From Paenarthrobacter aurescens (lineage in GTDB: Bacteria > Actinomycetota > Actinomycetes > Actinomycetales > Micrococcaceae): a DNA stretch of 64,000 bases. The stretch covers positions 2,232,001 to 2,296,000 of the forward strand of contig NZ_CP157456.1 in NCBI RefSeq assembly GCF_041549525.1. Direction: 5' to 3'. A model generated the notes under the pieces. The model was not told the DNA's origin. It worked only from the letters and a program-made list of their open reading frames with translations, and did not search any database. Shown here piece after piece: positions 29,904 through 39,479 of the stretch (position 1 is its first letter; the number at the start of each line of letters is the position of its first letter). The translations under genes were made by a program, and so were the position numbers.

Positions 29904-30317
29904 GTGGCAGATAACGCTCCTGAAGAACCGGGCAGCGCCGCAGGCCGGCCCCAGTACCATGGCGCGCCTGCCAACGCACTCCCCCTGACGGCCAGCGAGG
30001 ACAGGCAATGGGCTACCCTGGCCCATTTTGGCGGCATCCTGGGGTGCCTGCCGTCCCTTTTGATCTACTTGATTTTCAAGGATCGCGGACCGTTCACAGC
30101 GCAGGAATCCAAAGAAGCACTGAACTTCACGTTGCCTCCCACCATTGCCGCCGTGCTGGCAAACATCCTGGTTTTGCTGCCTGTTGTTGGCAACATCTTC
30201 GCCGTCATCGCTACCGCAATCTGGGTGGCCCTGACGTGCTTCTCCGTTTCGGCGGGCATCCGCGTAAACCACGGGCAGCCTCACCGCTACAAAATCAACC
30301 TCCGCTGGATTAAGTAG
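29904..30317 (+). CDS. DUF4870 membrane protein
   Basis: A 137-residue protein with three membrane segments: THE first around HFGGILGCLPSLLIYLIF, then TLPPTIAAVLANILVLLPVV and NIFAVIATAIWVALTCFSV. It ends in a basic YKINLRWIK. This matches DUF4870 (Tic20-like). The GTG at 29904 follows AAGGGAAG; longer forms run into DUF3097. The stop lies three bases from the convergent hemW stop with no terminator. Function unknown. Confidence 0.85.
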   Translation: MADNAPEEPGSAAGRPQYHGAPANALPLTASEDRQWATLAHFGGILGCLPSLLIYLIFKDRGPFTAQESKEALNFTLPPTIAAVLANILVLLPVVGNIFAVIATAIWVALTCFSVSAGIRVNHGQPHRYKINLRWIK

Positions 30318-30320
30318 AGG

Positions 30321-31550
30321 TCAGTCGGGCAGGAGCCTTCGGACTACGGCGTCAGCCAGGAGCCGACCCTTCAGGGTCAGGACGAGCCTGCCCTTGAACG
30401 CCTGTACAGGGTCCACCAGTTGGTCGGCAATGAGCCCGGCCATCGCGTGCCGTCCGATCGCGCCCAAGGCATCCACGGACAATCCTGTGCCAAGCCGGGC
30501 TTCAAGCATGATCCGCTCGACTTCCCGGGTTTCGGCGTCGAGGGTTTCGCGTCCGGCGGCCGGAGAGCTTCCGCTCCCCAACCTCCCGGCGTAAGCAGTG
30601 GGATGCTTAACGTTCCACCACCTGACGCCCCCGACGTGCGAGTGGGCGCCGGGTCCAATGCCCCACCAGTCGTCCCCGCGCCAGTAAGCAAGGTTGTGGC
30701 GGCACGCCTGCTCCGGTGTTCGCGACCAGTTGCTGACCTCATACCAGCCCAAGCCCGCTTCGGAGATCATCTTGTCCGCCAGCTCGTACTTGGAAGCGTG
30801 GTCGTCGTCGTCAATACCGGGCACCTCACCGCGGCGTATCTGGGCGGCAAGTTTGGTGCCGTCCTCCACGATCAAAGCGTAGGCACTGATGTGATCCGGC
30901 TCGTAAGAGAGCGCAGTCTCAAGGGAGAACTGCCAATCAGCCATGGATTCTCCGGGCGTGCCGTAAATGAGATCCAGGCTCACGGCAAGTCCCGCTTCAC
31001 GCGCCCACTGCACCACCAGGGGTACCCGACTCGGCGTATGGGTGCGGTCCAGCACCTTCAGAACGTGCGGTACGGCAGACTGCATACCGAAGGAGACGCG
31101 GGTGAAACCTGCGTCGGCCAAAACCTTCAGGGACTCCGGAGTCACGGAATCGGGATTGGCCTCCGTGGTCACTTCGGCACCGGGCTCAAGGCCCCAATGG
31201 TCGACGGCAGCCCGCAGGATCCTTGCCAGATCTTCTGCAGGAAGAAGGGTGGGAGTACCTCCACCAAAGAAAACAGTGCTGAGGGGACGGCGGGGCAAAC
31301 CTGAGGCATCCAAGGCCACCGAAGCAAAGTCCAGCTCAGAGACAGCCGTGGAAGCGTAGGCATCCTGAGAGGCACCCCCGCCGAGCTCCGTGGCCGTATA
31401 GGTGTTGAAATCGCAGTAACCGCATCGGACAGCGCAGAACGGTATGTGGACATAGAGCCCGAACTTGCGGTGCTCGACGCCGGCCAACACCTGCGGAGGC
31501 AAAATGCCATCCGCAGGTGCCGGGTCGCCCAAAGGTAGGACGCTGGGCAT
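30321..31550 (-). CDS. hemW: Radical SAM heme chaperone HemW (coproporphyrinogen III oxidase-like)
   Basis: A 409-residue radical SAM protein. HIPFCAVRCGYCDFNTY supplies the three cluster cysteines (39, 43, 46). The conserved FFGGGTPTLLP and EVTTEANPDS segments follow, and the C-terminal HemN_C region is present. Proteins like this were long annotated as coproporphyrinogen oxidase but are now seen as heme chaperones for respiratory enzymes. The ATG directly follows the lepA stop without a gap. Confidence 0.92.
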   Translation of the reverse strand: MPSVLPLGDPAPADGILPPQVLAGVEHRKFGLYVHIPFCAVRCGYCDFNTYTATELGGGASQDAYASTAVSELDFASVALDASGLPRRPLSTVFFGGGTPTLLPAEDLARILRAAVDHWGLEPGAEVTTEANPDSVTPESLKVLADAGFTRVSFGMQSAVPHVLKVLDRTHTPSRVPLVVQWAREAGLAVSLDLIYGTPGESMADWQFSLETALSYEPDHISAYALIVEDGTKLAAQIRRGEVPGIDDDDHASKYELADKMISEAGLGWYEVSNWSRTPEQACRHNLAYWRGDDWWGIGPGAHSHVGGVRWWNVKHPTAYAGRLGSGSSPAAGRETLDAETREVERIMLEARLGTGLSVDALGAIGRHAMAGLIADQLVDPVQAFKGRLVLTLKGRLLADAVVRRLLPD

Positions 31551-33404
31551 TTACTTCTTGGCCTTGTCCTTGGATTCATCAGTGGTGAGGGCTGCGATAA
31601 ATGCCTCCTGGGGCACTTCCACGCGACCCACCATCTTCATGCGCTTCTTGCCTTCCTTCTGCTTCTCCAGCAGTTTGCGCTTACGGGTGATGTCACCGCC
31701 GTAGCACTTGGCAAGAACATCCTTGCGGATAGCCCGGATACTCTCACGCGCAATAATGCGTGATCCGATGGCGGCCTGAATGGGCACCTCAAACTGCTGC
31801 CTGGGAATAAGCTCGCGGAGCTTGCCAGTCATCATCACACCGTAGGCGTACGCCTTATCGCGGTGGGTGATGGCACTGAAAGCATCAACTTGTTCACCCT
31901 GAAGCAGGATGTCCACCTTGACGAGGTCGGCAACCTGCTCGCCGTCGGCCTTCCAGTCCAGCGAGGCGTAGCCCCTGGTCTTGGACTTCAGGAGGTCGAA
32001 GAAGTCGAACACGATCTCAGCCAGCGGGATCCAGTAGCGAAGTTCCACACGGTCCTCGGACAGGTAATCCATTCCGCGCATTTGGCCACGGCGGCTCTGG
32101 CAGAGTTCCATGATGGACCCAACAAATTCATTGGGCGCCAGAATGGTTGCCGAAACCATCGGCTCGCGCACCTCGGAAATCTTGCCTGTGGGGTATTCGC
32201 TCGGGTTGGTGACGTGAATGACTTTTTTGTCCTCGAGCGTTACCTCATACTCCACGTTGGGAGCAGTAGAGATGAGGTCCAGGTTGTATTCACGCTCAAG
32301 ACGCTCACGGGTGATCTCAAGGTGAAGCAAACCCAGGAATCCTACGCGGAACCCAAAGCCAAGCGCGGCTGAGGTCTCGGGCTCGTAGACCAGCGCAGCA
32401 TCGTTGAGCATCAGCTTTTCCAGGGCATCACGAAGGACCGGGTAATCCGTTCCATCCAACGGGTAAAGACCGGAAAAGACCATTGGCTTGGCGTCGGCGT
32501 AGCCGCTGAGCGACTCCGACGCCGGCTTGGCAAGGTTAGTGACAGTATCGCCAACCTTGGACTGGCGGACGTCCTTCACACCGGTGATCAGGTAACCCAC
32601 CTCGCCGACGCCCAGGCCCTTGGACGGCGTGGGCTCCGGGGAACTGACACCAATCTCCAAGAGCTCGTGCGTCGCCCGGGTGGACATCATTTGGATGCGT
32701 TCGCGCGGGTGGAGCATGCCGTCCACTACACGGACGTAGGTGACCACGCCGCGGTAGGTGTCATAGACCGAGTCGAAAATCATGGCGCGGGCCGGGGCGT
32801 CGGGATCACCGACGGGCGCGGGGAGATCGCGGACAATCTTGTCCAGCAGAGCCTCTACGCCTACGCCGGTTTTGCCGGACACCTTGAGAACGTCCTCCGG
32901 ATCGCCACCGATCAGGTTGGCAAGCTCCGCAGCGTACTTCTCGGGCTGTGCGGCCGGGAGGTCGATCTTATTCAGCACGGGAATGATGGTGAGGTTGTTT
33001 TCCATCGCCAGGTACAAGTTGGCGAGGGTCTGCGCCTCAATACCCTGTGCCGCATCCACCAAAAGCACTGCGCCTTCACAAGCTGCCAGGGAGCGGGAGA
33101 CCTCGTAGGTGAAGTCGACGTGGCCGGGAGTATCGATCATGTTCAGCGCGTAGCTGTTGCCATCAAGTTCCCAGGGCATGCGAACAGCCTGTGACTTGAT
33201 GGTGATGCCGCGCTCACGTTCGATATCCATACGGTCCAGATACTGGGCCTTCATGTCGCGTTGCTTAACGACGCCGGTGTACTGCAGCATGCGGTCGGCC
33301 AAGGTGGACTTACCGTGGTCAATGTGGGCAATGATGCAGAAGTTCCGGATGATGGCCGGATCTGTTGCGGCGGGCACCGGTGCGGTGCGGGCCATGGGAG
33401 ACAC
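31551..33404 (-). CDS. lepA: Elongation factor 4 (LepA)
   Basis: A 617-residue translational GTPase that acts on the ribosome under stress and in initiation. G1 AHIDHGKST is at 26-34, G3 DTPGHVDF and G4 NKIDLP follow. The LepA-specific C-terminal domain includes [20 protein letters not shown]. The GTG at 33404 or the ATG three codons later could be the start. It forms an operon with hemW. Confidence 0.97.
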   Translation of the reverse strand: MSPMARTAPVPAATDPAIIRNFCIIAHIDHGKSTLADRMLQYTGVVKQRDMKAQYLDRMDIERERGITIKSQAVRMPWELDGNSYALNMIDTPGHVDFTYEVSRSLAACEGAVLLVDAAQGIEAQTLANLYLAMENNLTIIPVLNKIDLPAAQPEKYAAELANLIGGDPEDVLKVSGKTGVGVEALLDKIVRDLPAPVGDPDAPARAMIFDSVYDTYRGVVTYVRVVDGMLHPRERIQMMSTRATHELLEIGVSSPEPTPSKGLGVGEVGYLITGVKDVRQSKVGDTVTNLAKPASESLSGYADAKPMVFSGLYPLDGTDYPVLRDALEKLMLNDAALVYEPETSAALGFGFRVGFLGLLHLEITRERLEREYNLDLISTAPNVEYEVTLEDKKVIHVTNPSEYPTGKISEVREPMVSATILAPNEFVGSIMELCQSRRGQMRGMDYLSEDRVELRYWIPLAEIVFDFFDLLKSKTRGYASLDWKADGEQVADLVKVDILLQGEQVDAFSAITHRDKAYAYGVMMTGKLRELIPRQQFEVPIQAAIGSRIIARESIRAIRKDVLAKCYGGDITRKRKLLEKQKEGKKRMKMVGRVEVPQEAFIAALTTDESKDKAKK

Positions 33405-33562
33405 GCAGGATCCTTACTGTCGACACTCGCGCGGTAGTTCCCGCCACTGGGCATAGCCAGCCGGAACACGCCGCGCATCTGATCCTCTAGTCTCCCATGA
33501 ACCGGCGCTTCGCCGTACATTGCGTGCCGGGCGTTCTCAGGACCCAGCTGTAGCGTTGTCAC

Positions 33563-34105
33563 ATGGCATTCGACTTGCGCCCCTTGGGCAAATTTCTCCT
33601 GCGATCATTCAAGGCACTCGGGGGCAGCAGCACCAAGGCCGGCACTCCATCCCGGGCGTCCGGGCAGAGTTCCGCGCGGCAGCGGAGCCGGCAGGCCGTC
33701 GTCGAGCGTCAACCCGGTTCCTACCCTGGCGACTTTCAAGGAAAGGCTTCAGTACGCTACTCCCCCACACCTGATGGCCAACCGGATCCGGGCGAGATCG
33801 TGTGGAGCTGGGTGCCCTACGAAGAGGATCACACGCAGGGAAAAGACCGGCCTGTACTCCTTATTGGGCGGGACGGGCAGTGGCTTCTGGGGCTGATGCT
33901 CACATCCAGGGATCACGACAACGGCAGCCGGGCCGGGGACTACATTGATATCGGAACCGGCTCCTGGGATCGACAAGGCCGACCAAGCGAAATTAACGTG
34001 GGCCGCATCATTCGACTGGACCCACACGCTATTCGGCGCGAGGGCGCGGTACTGGAAAAGTCCAGGTTCCAAGAGATAGCCAAAGCCCTTCAAGCGCGTC
34101 GTTAG
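33563..34105 (+). CDS. Solitary PemK/MazF-like protein
   Basis: A 180-residue protein. Residues about 75-178 resemble the PemK/MazF endoribonuclease fold: DPGEIVWSWVPYEED, then the QGKDRPVLLIG loop, GLMLTSRDHDN, and a C-terminal EINVGRIIRLDP strand and helix. Residues 1-70 are a basic Ser/Arg-rich extension not seen in classical MazF. No antitoxin gene is adjacent on either strand. It sits between lepA (divergent) and rpsT. It may be a housekeeping relative rather than an active toxin; nuclease activity cannot be judged. Confidence 0.75.
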   Translation: MAFDLRPLGKFLLRSFKALGGSSTKAGTPSRASGQSSARQRSRQAVVERQPGSYPGDFQGKASVRYSPTPDGQPDPGEIVWSWVPYEEDHTQGKDRPVLLIGRDGQWLLGLMLTSRDHDNGSRAGDYIDIGTGSWDRQGRPSEINVGRIIRLDPHAIRREGAVLEKSRFQEIAKALQARR

Positions 34106-34282
34106 CGGGAATAAGCTGCAAGTCTGCGTGAGTCCGTACTTTCTGCTATCCTTTATAGCTGTGTGTCCGTGCAGGTCGACGGCCACTCATGGTTGGCTGC
34201 CATAGGCATCCCCACGCCGCTCAGTCGATGGCCAACCTGAAAACCCTCTAGACCATTTCCGCATTAAAAAGAGAGTTCATAC
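34106..34282 (+). promoter_or_regulatory. rpsT promoter region and 5' leader
   Basis: A 177-base gap before rpsT with no ORF. AT-rich TATCCTTTATAGC (around 34147-34159) is the likeliest -10 region, giving a leader of about 120 bases. Within it GGTTGGC (34191-34197) is complementary to GCCAACC (34231-34237). Ribosomal protein leaders often bind their own product; that role here is inference. Confidence 0.4.
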
Positions 34283-34543
34283 GTGGCTAATATCAAGTCC
34301 CAGAAGAAGCGCATCCTCACCAACGAGAAGGCTCGCCTGCGTAACAACGCCGTCAAGTCTGAGCTGAAGACGGCCATTCGCGCCGTCAACACCGCCGTTG
34401 AGTCTGCCGACAAGGATGCTGCTGGAACTGCACTTGTTGCTGCCAGCCGCAAGCTGGACAAGGCTGTCAGCAAGGGCGTTATTCACAAGAACAACGCTGC
34501 AAACCGCAAGTCTGCGATCTCCAAGAAGGTCAACGCACTCTAA
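34283..34543 (+). CDS. rpsT: 30S ribosomal protein S20
   Basis: An 86-residue small-subunit protein with the diagnostic start [21 protein letters not shown] and an all-helical, Lys- and Ala-rich composition. The start is GTG at 34283 after AAAAAGAGAG. It is monocistronic with its own terminator. Confidence 0.97.
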   Translation: MANIKSQKKRILTNEKARLRNNAVKSELKTAIRAVNTAVESADKDAAGTALVAASRKLDKAVSKGVIHKNNAANRKSAISKKVNAL

Positions 34544-34570
34544 GGTTTTTCCAGTTCGACTGAGCTGATC

Positions 34571-34602
34571 AAAAGGCCGGTGCCCATTGGGCGCCGGCCT
34601 TT
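34571..34602. terminator. Terminator between rpsT and holA
   Basis: AAAGGCCGG and CCGGCCTTT form the base of a GC-rich hairpin whose upper part pairs GCCCA with TGGGC. It ends in TTTGGGTTT and serves the convergent rpsT and holA genes. Confidence 0.85.
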
Positions 34603-34657
34603 GGGTTTAAGTGGGCCAGGCAGCGCTGACGTGCATCAGCACCGACGGCGACCGGCA

Positions 34658-35674
34658 TCAGCGGCGACTCGCAGAAGTGGCGATGACCGTGACCGCGTGC
34701 TCCACAGCATAAACGGGGTCACGCGCCTCGCCTTTTACCTGGGCGTCCGCTTCGGCGATGACCTGAATGGAGCGGATCAGGCCTTCCGGCGTCCAGCGGC
34801 GCACATCCCGCTGGGCCTGCTCCACAAGCCAGGGCTGCATTCCCAGATTCTTGGCGATGGTGGCCGGCGAACCATTGGCTCCCGCAACTTTTGCCAGGGT
34901 CCTCAGTTTGGCTGCCAGCGCCGCGACCAAAGGAACCGGATCCACGCCCGTAGCCAGGGCGTGCCTTAGCGTGGACAACGCCACCGGTCCGTTGCCGGCC
35001 ATGGCAGCATCGGCCACTTTGAAAGCAGTGGCTTCAACCCGCCCACCGTAGTAGCGCTCCACGGTTTCCGCCGTCACCGCGGTTGTGGCGTCGGCAATCA
35101 ACTGATTGCACGCTGCTGCCAGCTCGGACAGATTGGCACCCACGGCATTAACAAGAGCCTGGACAGCTTCACCTTCAATGCGGCGTCCGCCGGCCCTGAA
35201 TTCGGAGACGACAAATGCGGTCTTGTCCGAGTCTTTCTTCAGCGGTTGGCAATCAATGACGGGCCAGCCTGCTGACTTCACAGCATCGAGCAGCTTTTTG
35301 CCACGAACTCCCCCAGCATGACGCAAGACGAGGACAACGTCCTGGTCCGGATGTTGGAGGTAGGCCAATCCGTCGGCAAGGAAGGCATCGTTCATGGCTT
35401 CCAGATCCTCAACCTCTATGAGCTTGCCCTCTCCAAAAAGAGACGGCGTAACGGTCATCGCCAGTGATCCGGACTCGTAGGAGCCCGCGTTCAGTCGGCT
35501 GAGCTCGACATCAGGTGTAGCGCTTCGCACTTGGGCGCGGATGCCGTCCATGGCCCGGATACCCAGGTATTCCTCCGGTCCCATGATCAGGACGACGGCG
35601 GCCGGTGCCGCATCCCGCCACGTGACGGTGTTCGCCGCGACGCTCTTGGCCCGGGTGTTTTGGGCAGCAGCCAC
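34658..35674 (-). CDS. holA: DNA polymerase III delta subunit
   Basis: A 338-residue clamp-loader subunit that opens the sliding clamp. Typical actinobacterial HolA features: VVLIMGPEEYLGIRAMDGI at the start, VLVLRHAGGVRGKKLLDAV, the NLSELAAACNQL segment, and the C-terminal collar domain ending HAVTVIATS. The start is GTG at 35674. It is the last gene after comEA and comEC. Confidence 0.92.
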   Translation of the reverse strand: MAAAQNTRAKSVAANTVTWRDAAPAAVVLIMGPEEYLGIRAMDGIRAQVRSATPDVELSRLNAGSYESGSLAMTVTPSLFGEGKLIEVEDLEAMNDAFLADGLAYLQHPDQDVVLVLRHAGGVRGKKLLDAVKSAGWPVIDCQPLKKDSDKTAFVVSEFRAGGRRIEGEAVQALVNAVGANLSELAAACNQLIADATTAVTAETVERYYGGRVEATAFKVADAAMAGNGPVALSTLRHALATGVDPVPLVAALAAKLRTLAKVAGANGSPATIAKNLGMQPWLVEQAQRDVRRWTPEGLIRSIQVIAEADAQVKGEARDPVYAVEHAVTVIATSASRR

Positions 35675-35740
35675 AGGTGGTTCCTTCCGGACGTTTTATT
35701 GCAGGATTCAAGTCTGCCATGTTTAGCGATGTCCGCGCGC

Positions 35741-37507
35741 TCACCTGCCGCCGTGAATGCGACGCCCCGCCGGGCCCCGCCGGCGGGGCGCCGAGGGCTC
35801 TTTCCTCCATCTCCTTTTTGGCGACCACCGCTGTACATGCCGGCTTCGTTGCGGTTCCGTCATTGACCTCCTCCTCAGAGCGCCATGATGGGACCACACC
35901 TCGAGGAGTGTCACGATAACGCCGTGCAAACCAACGATGCCTGCCGAAGTTCGCGCAGGGTGAACTGCTGCCCAGAGACCCAACAGCGTCACCGTTGAGA
36001 ATGCCACCATGGACACGATCCCGGGTGGTCCTTCTGCCCACGGCACGGCCGCCCCGGGCAGATGCGCGAAGAACCTGGCCAACCCGGCCACAACGCCCGC
36101 GCAGGTGCCTGCAATACCGATGGGCACCACCGCCAGCCATGGAAGGGTGGCAGCCAAGGGAACCGCTAGGGTCCCGAAGATCGTCACCGGTGCCACCAAT
36201 GGACCGGCTACCACATTGGCAATGAGTGCGTAGGGAGTGAACTGCGGCTGAAGCGCCACAATCACCGGTCCGCATAGCAGCTGGGCTGACAACGGCACGG
36301 AAATTGCTGCGGCCAACCACCGTGGCACCCATGCAGGAATCCAAGACGCAATGCGGCTGGCCAGCAGAATTATGCCCAGGGTTGCCAGTACGGACAGGAG
36401 GAACCCGAAATTTGCAGCCATGCCCGGATCCAGCAGCAAAAGAACAACAGCGGCCAGGCAGAGGAAGGTCAGGGATCGGCCCCGCAGGCCTCCGATGAGG
36501 GCAACCAGGCCCACGGCTCCCATGACAGCAGCTCTCAGAACGCTCGGGTCCGGACCCACCATGACCACAAAGGCCGTCAGTCCGCATGCAGCAAAGACTC
36601 CGGCAAACGGTCGACTCATCCTGAGGCATCTGGCCAACAGAATGAAGCCTCCCAACACCAAACTGCAATTCGCACCGCTGACGGCAGTCAGGTGGGTCAT
36701 TCCGGTTGTCCTCATATCCGCCTCGAGACTTTCCGGCAGCGCGCTGGTGTCCCCCGTAACCATTCCGGGCATCAAACCCGCCGGGTCCGGAGGTAGCCAG
36801 GCCGCTGCTTCCACGAACTGTCTCCTGACATCGAAGGCTGAATGCCGGACATCAAAATCAGACGCGATGACAACCGGTGCAGAGGATGCCGCAAGAAGGC
36901 CGGCCTGAGTTTGTCCATCCCGCACGGATTTCAACGTCCCGGAGGTCCTCACCTGTTGACCTGGCCGCACATCTTGCCAGCCAACCCCACCCACCACCAA
37001 GACATCCGCGGAGCCTTGTGTCACTGAGCCCTTGGTGGTGACCTGGAGCAATTGCGCATCAACGGCCCACCGATTTCCACCGGAGCTGCCAGGCCCTGGA
37101 AGCTCGGCAGGGATGCCAGAGACACGCACCTCAATCAGGACGCCGCCTCCTGCCTCCATAGCCTCAGCGAGAGGTCCCTCTTCCCGAATATTGGCGGTGA
37201 CCGCACAACTCACAGCCACTGCTGCGCCCAGAACCCCGGCCACGGCAAGGGTTGCCGAAAGTGTCCTTGCCCTATGCCCTGCCGACCGCTTTCGCCGTGC
37301 CCCTACCAACAGCACAACCGACAATAGGGCCAAGATCCCCGCCAGCGCTGCGGACCATACTGCGTCGATCAGCACTCCTGCAAAAGCAACCGTCCAGGTA
37401 ACCAGCACGGCCGGGACCAACCGCAGGTCCGTGCGCGCTGGGGACAGAACGCCCTCCGGAGGGTGAGCGGGCCGAGCGGGACCAGCCCGTCTTGACAGCT
37501 CAGCCAC
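35741..37507 (-). CDS. comEC: ComEC/Rec2 family competence protein without metallo-beta-lactamase domain
   Basis: A 588-residue polytopic membrane protein. ComEC forms the channel through which single-stranded DNA enters during transformation. The N-terminal hydrophobic block and OB-like region (DUF4131) cover about 25-215. The competence domain begins GMVTGDTSALPESLEADMRTTGMTHLTAVSGANCSLV and runs through several helices to about residue 530. A strongly basic tail follows (about 545-588). The C-terminal metallo-beta-lactamase domain of full-length ComEC is absent, and only 66 bases separate the stop from holA. The GTG start overlaps comEA by eight bases. Confidence 0.88.
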   Translation of the reverse strand: MAELSRRAGPARPAHPPEGVLSPARTDLRLVPAVLVTWTVAFAGVLIDAVWSAALAGILALLSVVLLVGARRKRSAGHRARTLSATLAVAGVLGAAVAVSCAVTANIREEGPLAEAMEAGGGVLIEVRVSGIPAELPGPGSSGGNRWAVDAQLLQVTTKGSVTQGSADVLVVGGVGWQDVRPGQQVRTSGTLKSVRDGQTQAGLLAASSAPVVIASDFDVRHSAFDVRRQFVEAAAWLPPDPAGLMPGMVTGDTSALPESLEADMRTTGMTHLTAVSGANCSLVLGGFILLARCLRMSRPFAGVFAACGLTAFVVMVGPDPSVLRAAVMGAVGLVALIGGLRGRSLTFLCLAAVVLLLLDPGMAANFGFLLSVLATLGIILLASRIASWIPAWVPRWLAAAISVPLSAQLLCGPVIVALQPQFTPYALIANVVAGPLVAPVTIFGTLAVPLAATLPWLAVVPIGIAGTCAGVVAGLARFFAHLPGAAVPWAEGPPGIVSMVAFSTVTLLGLWAAVHPARTSAGIVGLHGVIVTLLEVWSHHGALRRRSMTEPQRSRHVQRWSPKRRWRKEPSAPRRRGPAGRRIHGGR

Positions 37508-38363
37508 CCTGCACCGTCACAAGGTCCTTCAGGGACTCCATGAGTTTGGGCCCTATACCGTCAACCGCGTCAAGTTCATCTACGGAGGCAAAGGGGCCAT
37601 GCTCTTTCCGCCAGTCAATGATTCCCTGCGCAGTCACGGGCCCCACTCTGGGCAGGGTGCCCAACTCCTCCAGCGTTGCAGTGTTGATGTTGACCTTGGC
37701 TCCAGAGGCAGCCGGGCCCGAGAGGCCCCCGGCGCTCGAGCCCCCGCCCGCACTCCCGGAACTTCCACTCAGCGGGGTGGATGCGGGCGGCGGCACTTCC
37801 CCCACCCTTGGCACCTGAATCTTGGCGCCGTCGGTCAGGAGCTCGGCAAGGTTCAGAGCATCGAGTTCGGCGTTCGCCACAGCACCACCGGCAGCGTCAA
37901 TGGCCTGAAAGACCCTGCTTCCCTGCGGAAGAGACACAATACCGGGCTTCTGCACCGCGCCAGCCACATGCACCAGCAGGATCCCGGCCACCCCCGTAGC
38001 TTCCGTGCGGGGAGATTCCAAGGGCTCGGGCAACGCAGGGCTGGAAGAAAGAGAAGGACTGAGAGGCTCTGTTCGTGGCTGTCCAATGGCGGACTGCCAT
38101 AAGTGCCAGCCAATGATGCCAATGCCGAGGACGGCCAGGAGAGCTGCAACCCGCCAAGGGCTTCTCCACCGGGTCCTTGCGTACAGAGATGTTTCCGCGT
38201 ACAGAGGTGTTTCCGGGTCTGACTCGTCAAAGTCCGGTTCAGGCTCGTGGGACAACTGAAGCAGGGGAAGTGTCTGGGGTTCGGACCCGAGACGGGACGC
38301 AAAGCGCTGCCGGGCTGCCTGTGTTGCGGCATCTGGGGAGGCGTCCCTGTTCCGGCGTGGCAT
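37500..38363 (-). CDS. comEA: ComEA family DNA-binding protein (SLBB and helix-hairpin-helix domains)
   Basis: A 287-residue membrane-anchored DNA receptor. A cytoplasmic N-terminus of about 65 residues precedes one membrane helix (VAALLAVLGIGIIGWHLW). An SLBB domain covers about 125-185 (VHVAGAVQKPGIVSLPQGSR). A Gly/Ser/Ala linker leads to paired helix-hairpin-helix motifs at about 225-285 (VNINTATLEELGTLPRVGP and ELDAVDGIGPKLMESL). It overlaps comEC. A tandem duplication encodes ETPLYA-ETSLYA near the N-terminus. Confidence 0.92.
   Translation of the reverse strand: MPRRNRDASPDAATQAARQRFASRLGSEPQTLPLLQLSHEPEPDFDESDPETPLYAETSLYARTRWRSPWRVAALLAVLGIGIIGWHLWQSAIGQPRTEPLSPSLSSSPALPEPLESPRTEATGVAGILLVHVAGAVQKPGIVSLPQGSRVFQAIDAAGGAVANAELDALNLAELLTDGAKIQVPRVGEVPPPASTPLSGSSGSAGGGSSAGGLSGPAASGAKVNINTATLEELGTLPRVGPVTAQGIIDWRKEHGPFASVDELDAVDGIGPKLMESLKDLVTVQGG
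38179..38214. repeat. 18-bp in-frame tandem repeat in comEA
   Basis: GCGTACAGAGATGTTTCC (38179-38196) is followed directly by the same unit with one change. It encodes ETPLYA and ETSLYA in the unconserved N-terminal segment. Confidence 0.7.
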
Positions 38364-38436
38364 ATTTCGAGCCTATGACCGTTGATGCGGGAAGGCAGCG
38401 GCCGAGGTGCTCTATGTGGATAAGAGGGCCTCTGGG

Positions 38437-39420
38437 TCAGTCGGTTGGCGTACTGCTCTCCCCCACAATGACCGCAAGAACACCCAATCCGGCATGTGCC
38501 GCCAACACTGCCGGCAGCGCGCTGATTTGAGGGGCCGGGCAGTCAGGACACTTTTCCCTCAGGCGGGCAGCCAAGGCTTCGGCTTCCAGTTGATTACCAA
38601 AATGGTGCACGGCCAATCGCGGCTGCCCCGCCGGACGGGAGGCAACATCGGCTGCCACAATCTCCTCCAGACGAGCCACGGCACGCGCTGCGGACCGAAC
38701 CTTTTCCAGCGGTACGATCCTGCCGCCGTCCACCGCCAGGATGGGCTTGATGGCCAGAACGGTGCCAAACAGTGATGCTGCGGCACCTATGCGTCCACCC
38801 CGCCTCAGTTGTTCGAGGCTTGGCACGTAAAAGTAGACCTTGGTGCGCTCCATACGCTTTTCGGCAAAACCGCGGACTTCCGCCGCTCCTTGCCCGTCCG
38901 CTGCCGCGACGACGGCACTCTGCACACCCATTCCCTGGGCCATGCCCACCGTGCGCGAGTCCACCACTTCCACCGGGATGGTGACGCGTGCAGCGGCCAG
39001 TCTCGCCGCATCAGCAGTTCCCGAGAGTTCGGAGGAGATATGGATGGACACCACGGATTCGAATCCATGGCGCTGCGCGGCCAGGTAAGCCTGCTCGAAT
39101 TGTCCCGGTGATGGCCGTGAAGTTTTCACCGAGGCGCCGGAGGCGAGAGCCAAAGACAAGGTTTGGGTGATGTCGTCTTCCCCCTCGCCGTAGATTTCCG
39201 TTCCCACCATGACTGGCATCGGAACTACGGTCAGACGCCCGTCGGCAGTAAAGGCCGACACCCAATCCGGTGGGAGGGCAGCTGCGGAATCGGTGACGAC
39301 TGCTGTCTTGACGACGGCGGCCAACGGCACGTCCGCGGCAGCAACCGGCGCGGTCGGCTGGCGAAGACGCGCCACTCTTTCCTTGAGCCAAAGCCATGCG
39401 GGTGGTTCTCGCTCAGGCAC
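38437..39420 (-). CDS. DegV family fatty-acid-binding protein
   Basis: A 327-residue protein. DegV proteins bind fatty acids, and some supply fatty acid kinases. The start VVTDSAAALPPDW, the segment TSRPSPGQFEQAYLAA with the lipid head-group residues, IHISSELSGTADAARLAA and VDSRTVGMAQGMGV are all characteristic. I chose the GTG at 39420, which has GGAGGT four bases upstream; another in-frame start lies 17 codons earlier. It lies between leuS and comEA on the same strand. Confidence 0.9.
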   Translation of the reverse strand: MPEREPPAWLWLKERVARLRQPTAPVAAADVPLAAVVKTAVVTDSAAALPPDWVSAFTADGRLTVVPMPVMVGTEIYGEGEDDITQTLSLALASGASVKTSRPSPGQFEQAYLAAQRHGFESVVSIHISSELSGTADAARLAAARVTIPVEVVDSRTVGMAQGMGVQSAVVAAADGQGAAEVRGFAEKRMERTKVYFYVPSLEQLRRGGRIGAAASLFGTVLAIKPILAVDGGRIVPLEKVRSAARAVARLEEIVAADVASRPAGQPRLAVHHFGNQLEAEALAARLREKCPDCPAPQISALPAVLAAHAGLGVLAVIVGESSTPTD

Positions 39421-39479
39421 GCGACCTCCAAAGATGATGGCTGGCCGCCGGCAAAGAGCCGGCGGCCGCACAATTCCTG

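Noticed and set aside
33563..34105. A complete toxin-antitoxin module
   Set aside because: No small antitoxin-like gene lies upstream or downstream; only lepA and rpsT flank it.
35511..36668. 385-codon frame overlapping comEC and holA on the same strand
   Set aside because: It is rich in Cys, Gly, His and Arg, spans two well-supported genes in another frame and resembles no protein. I also considered that it might hold the missing ComEC domain after a frameshift, but no metallo-beta-lactamase motif (HxHxDH) appears.
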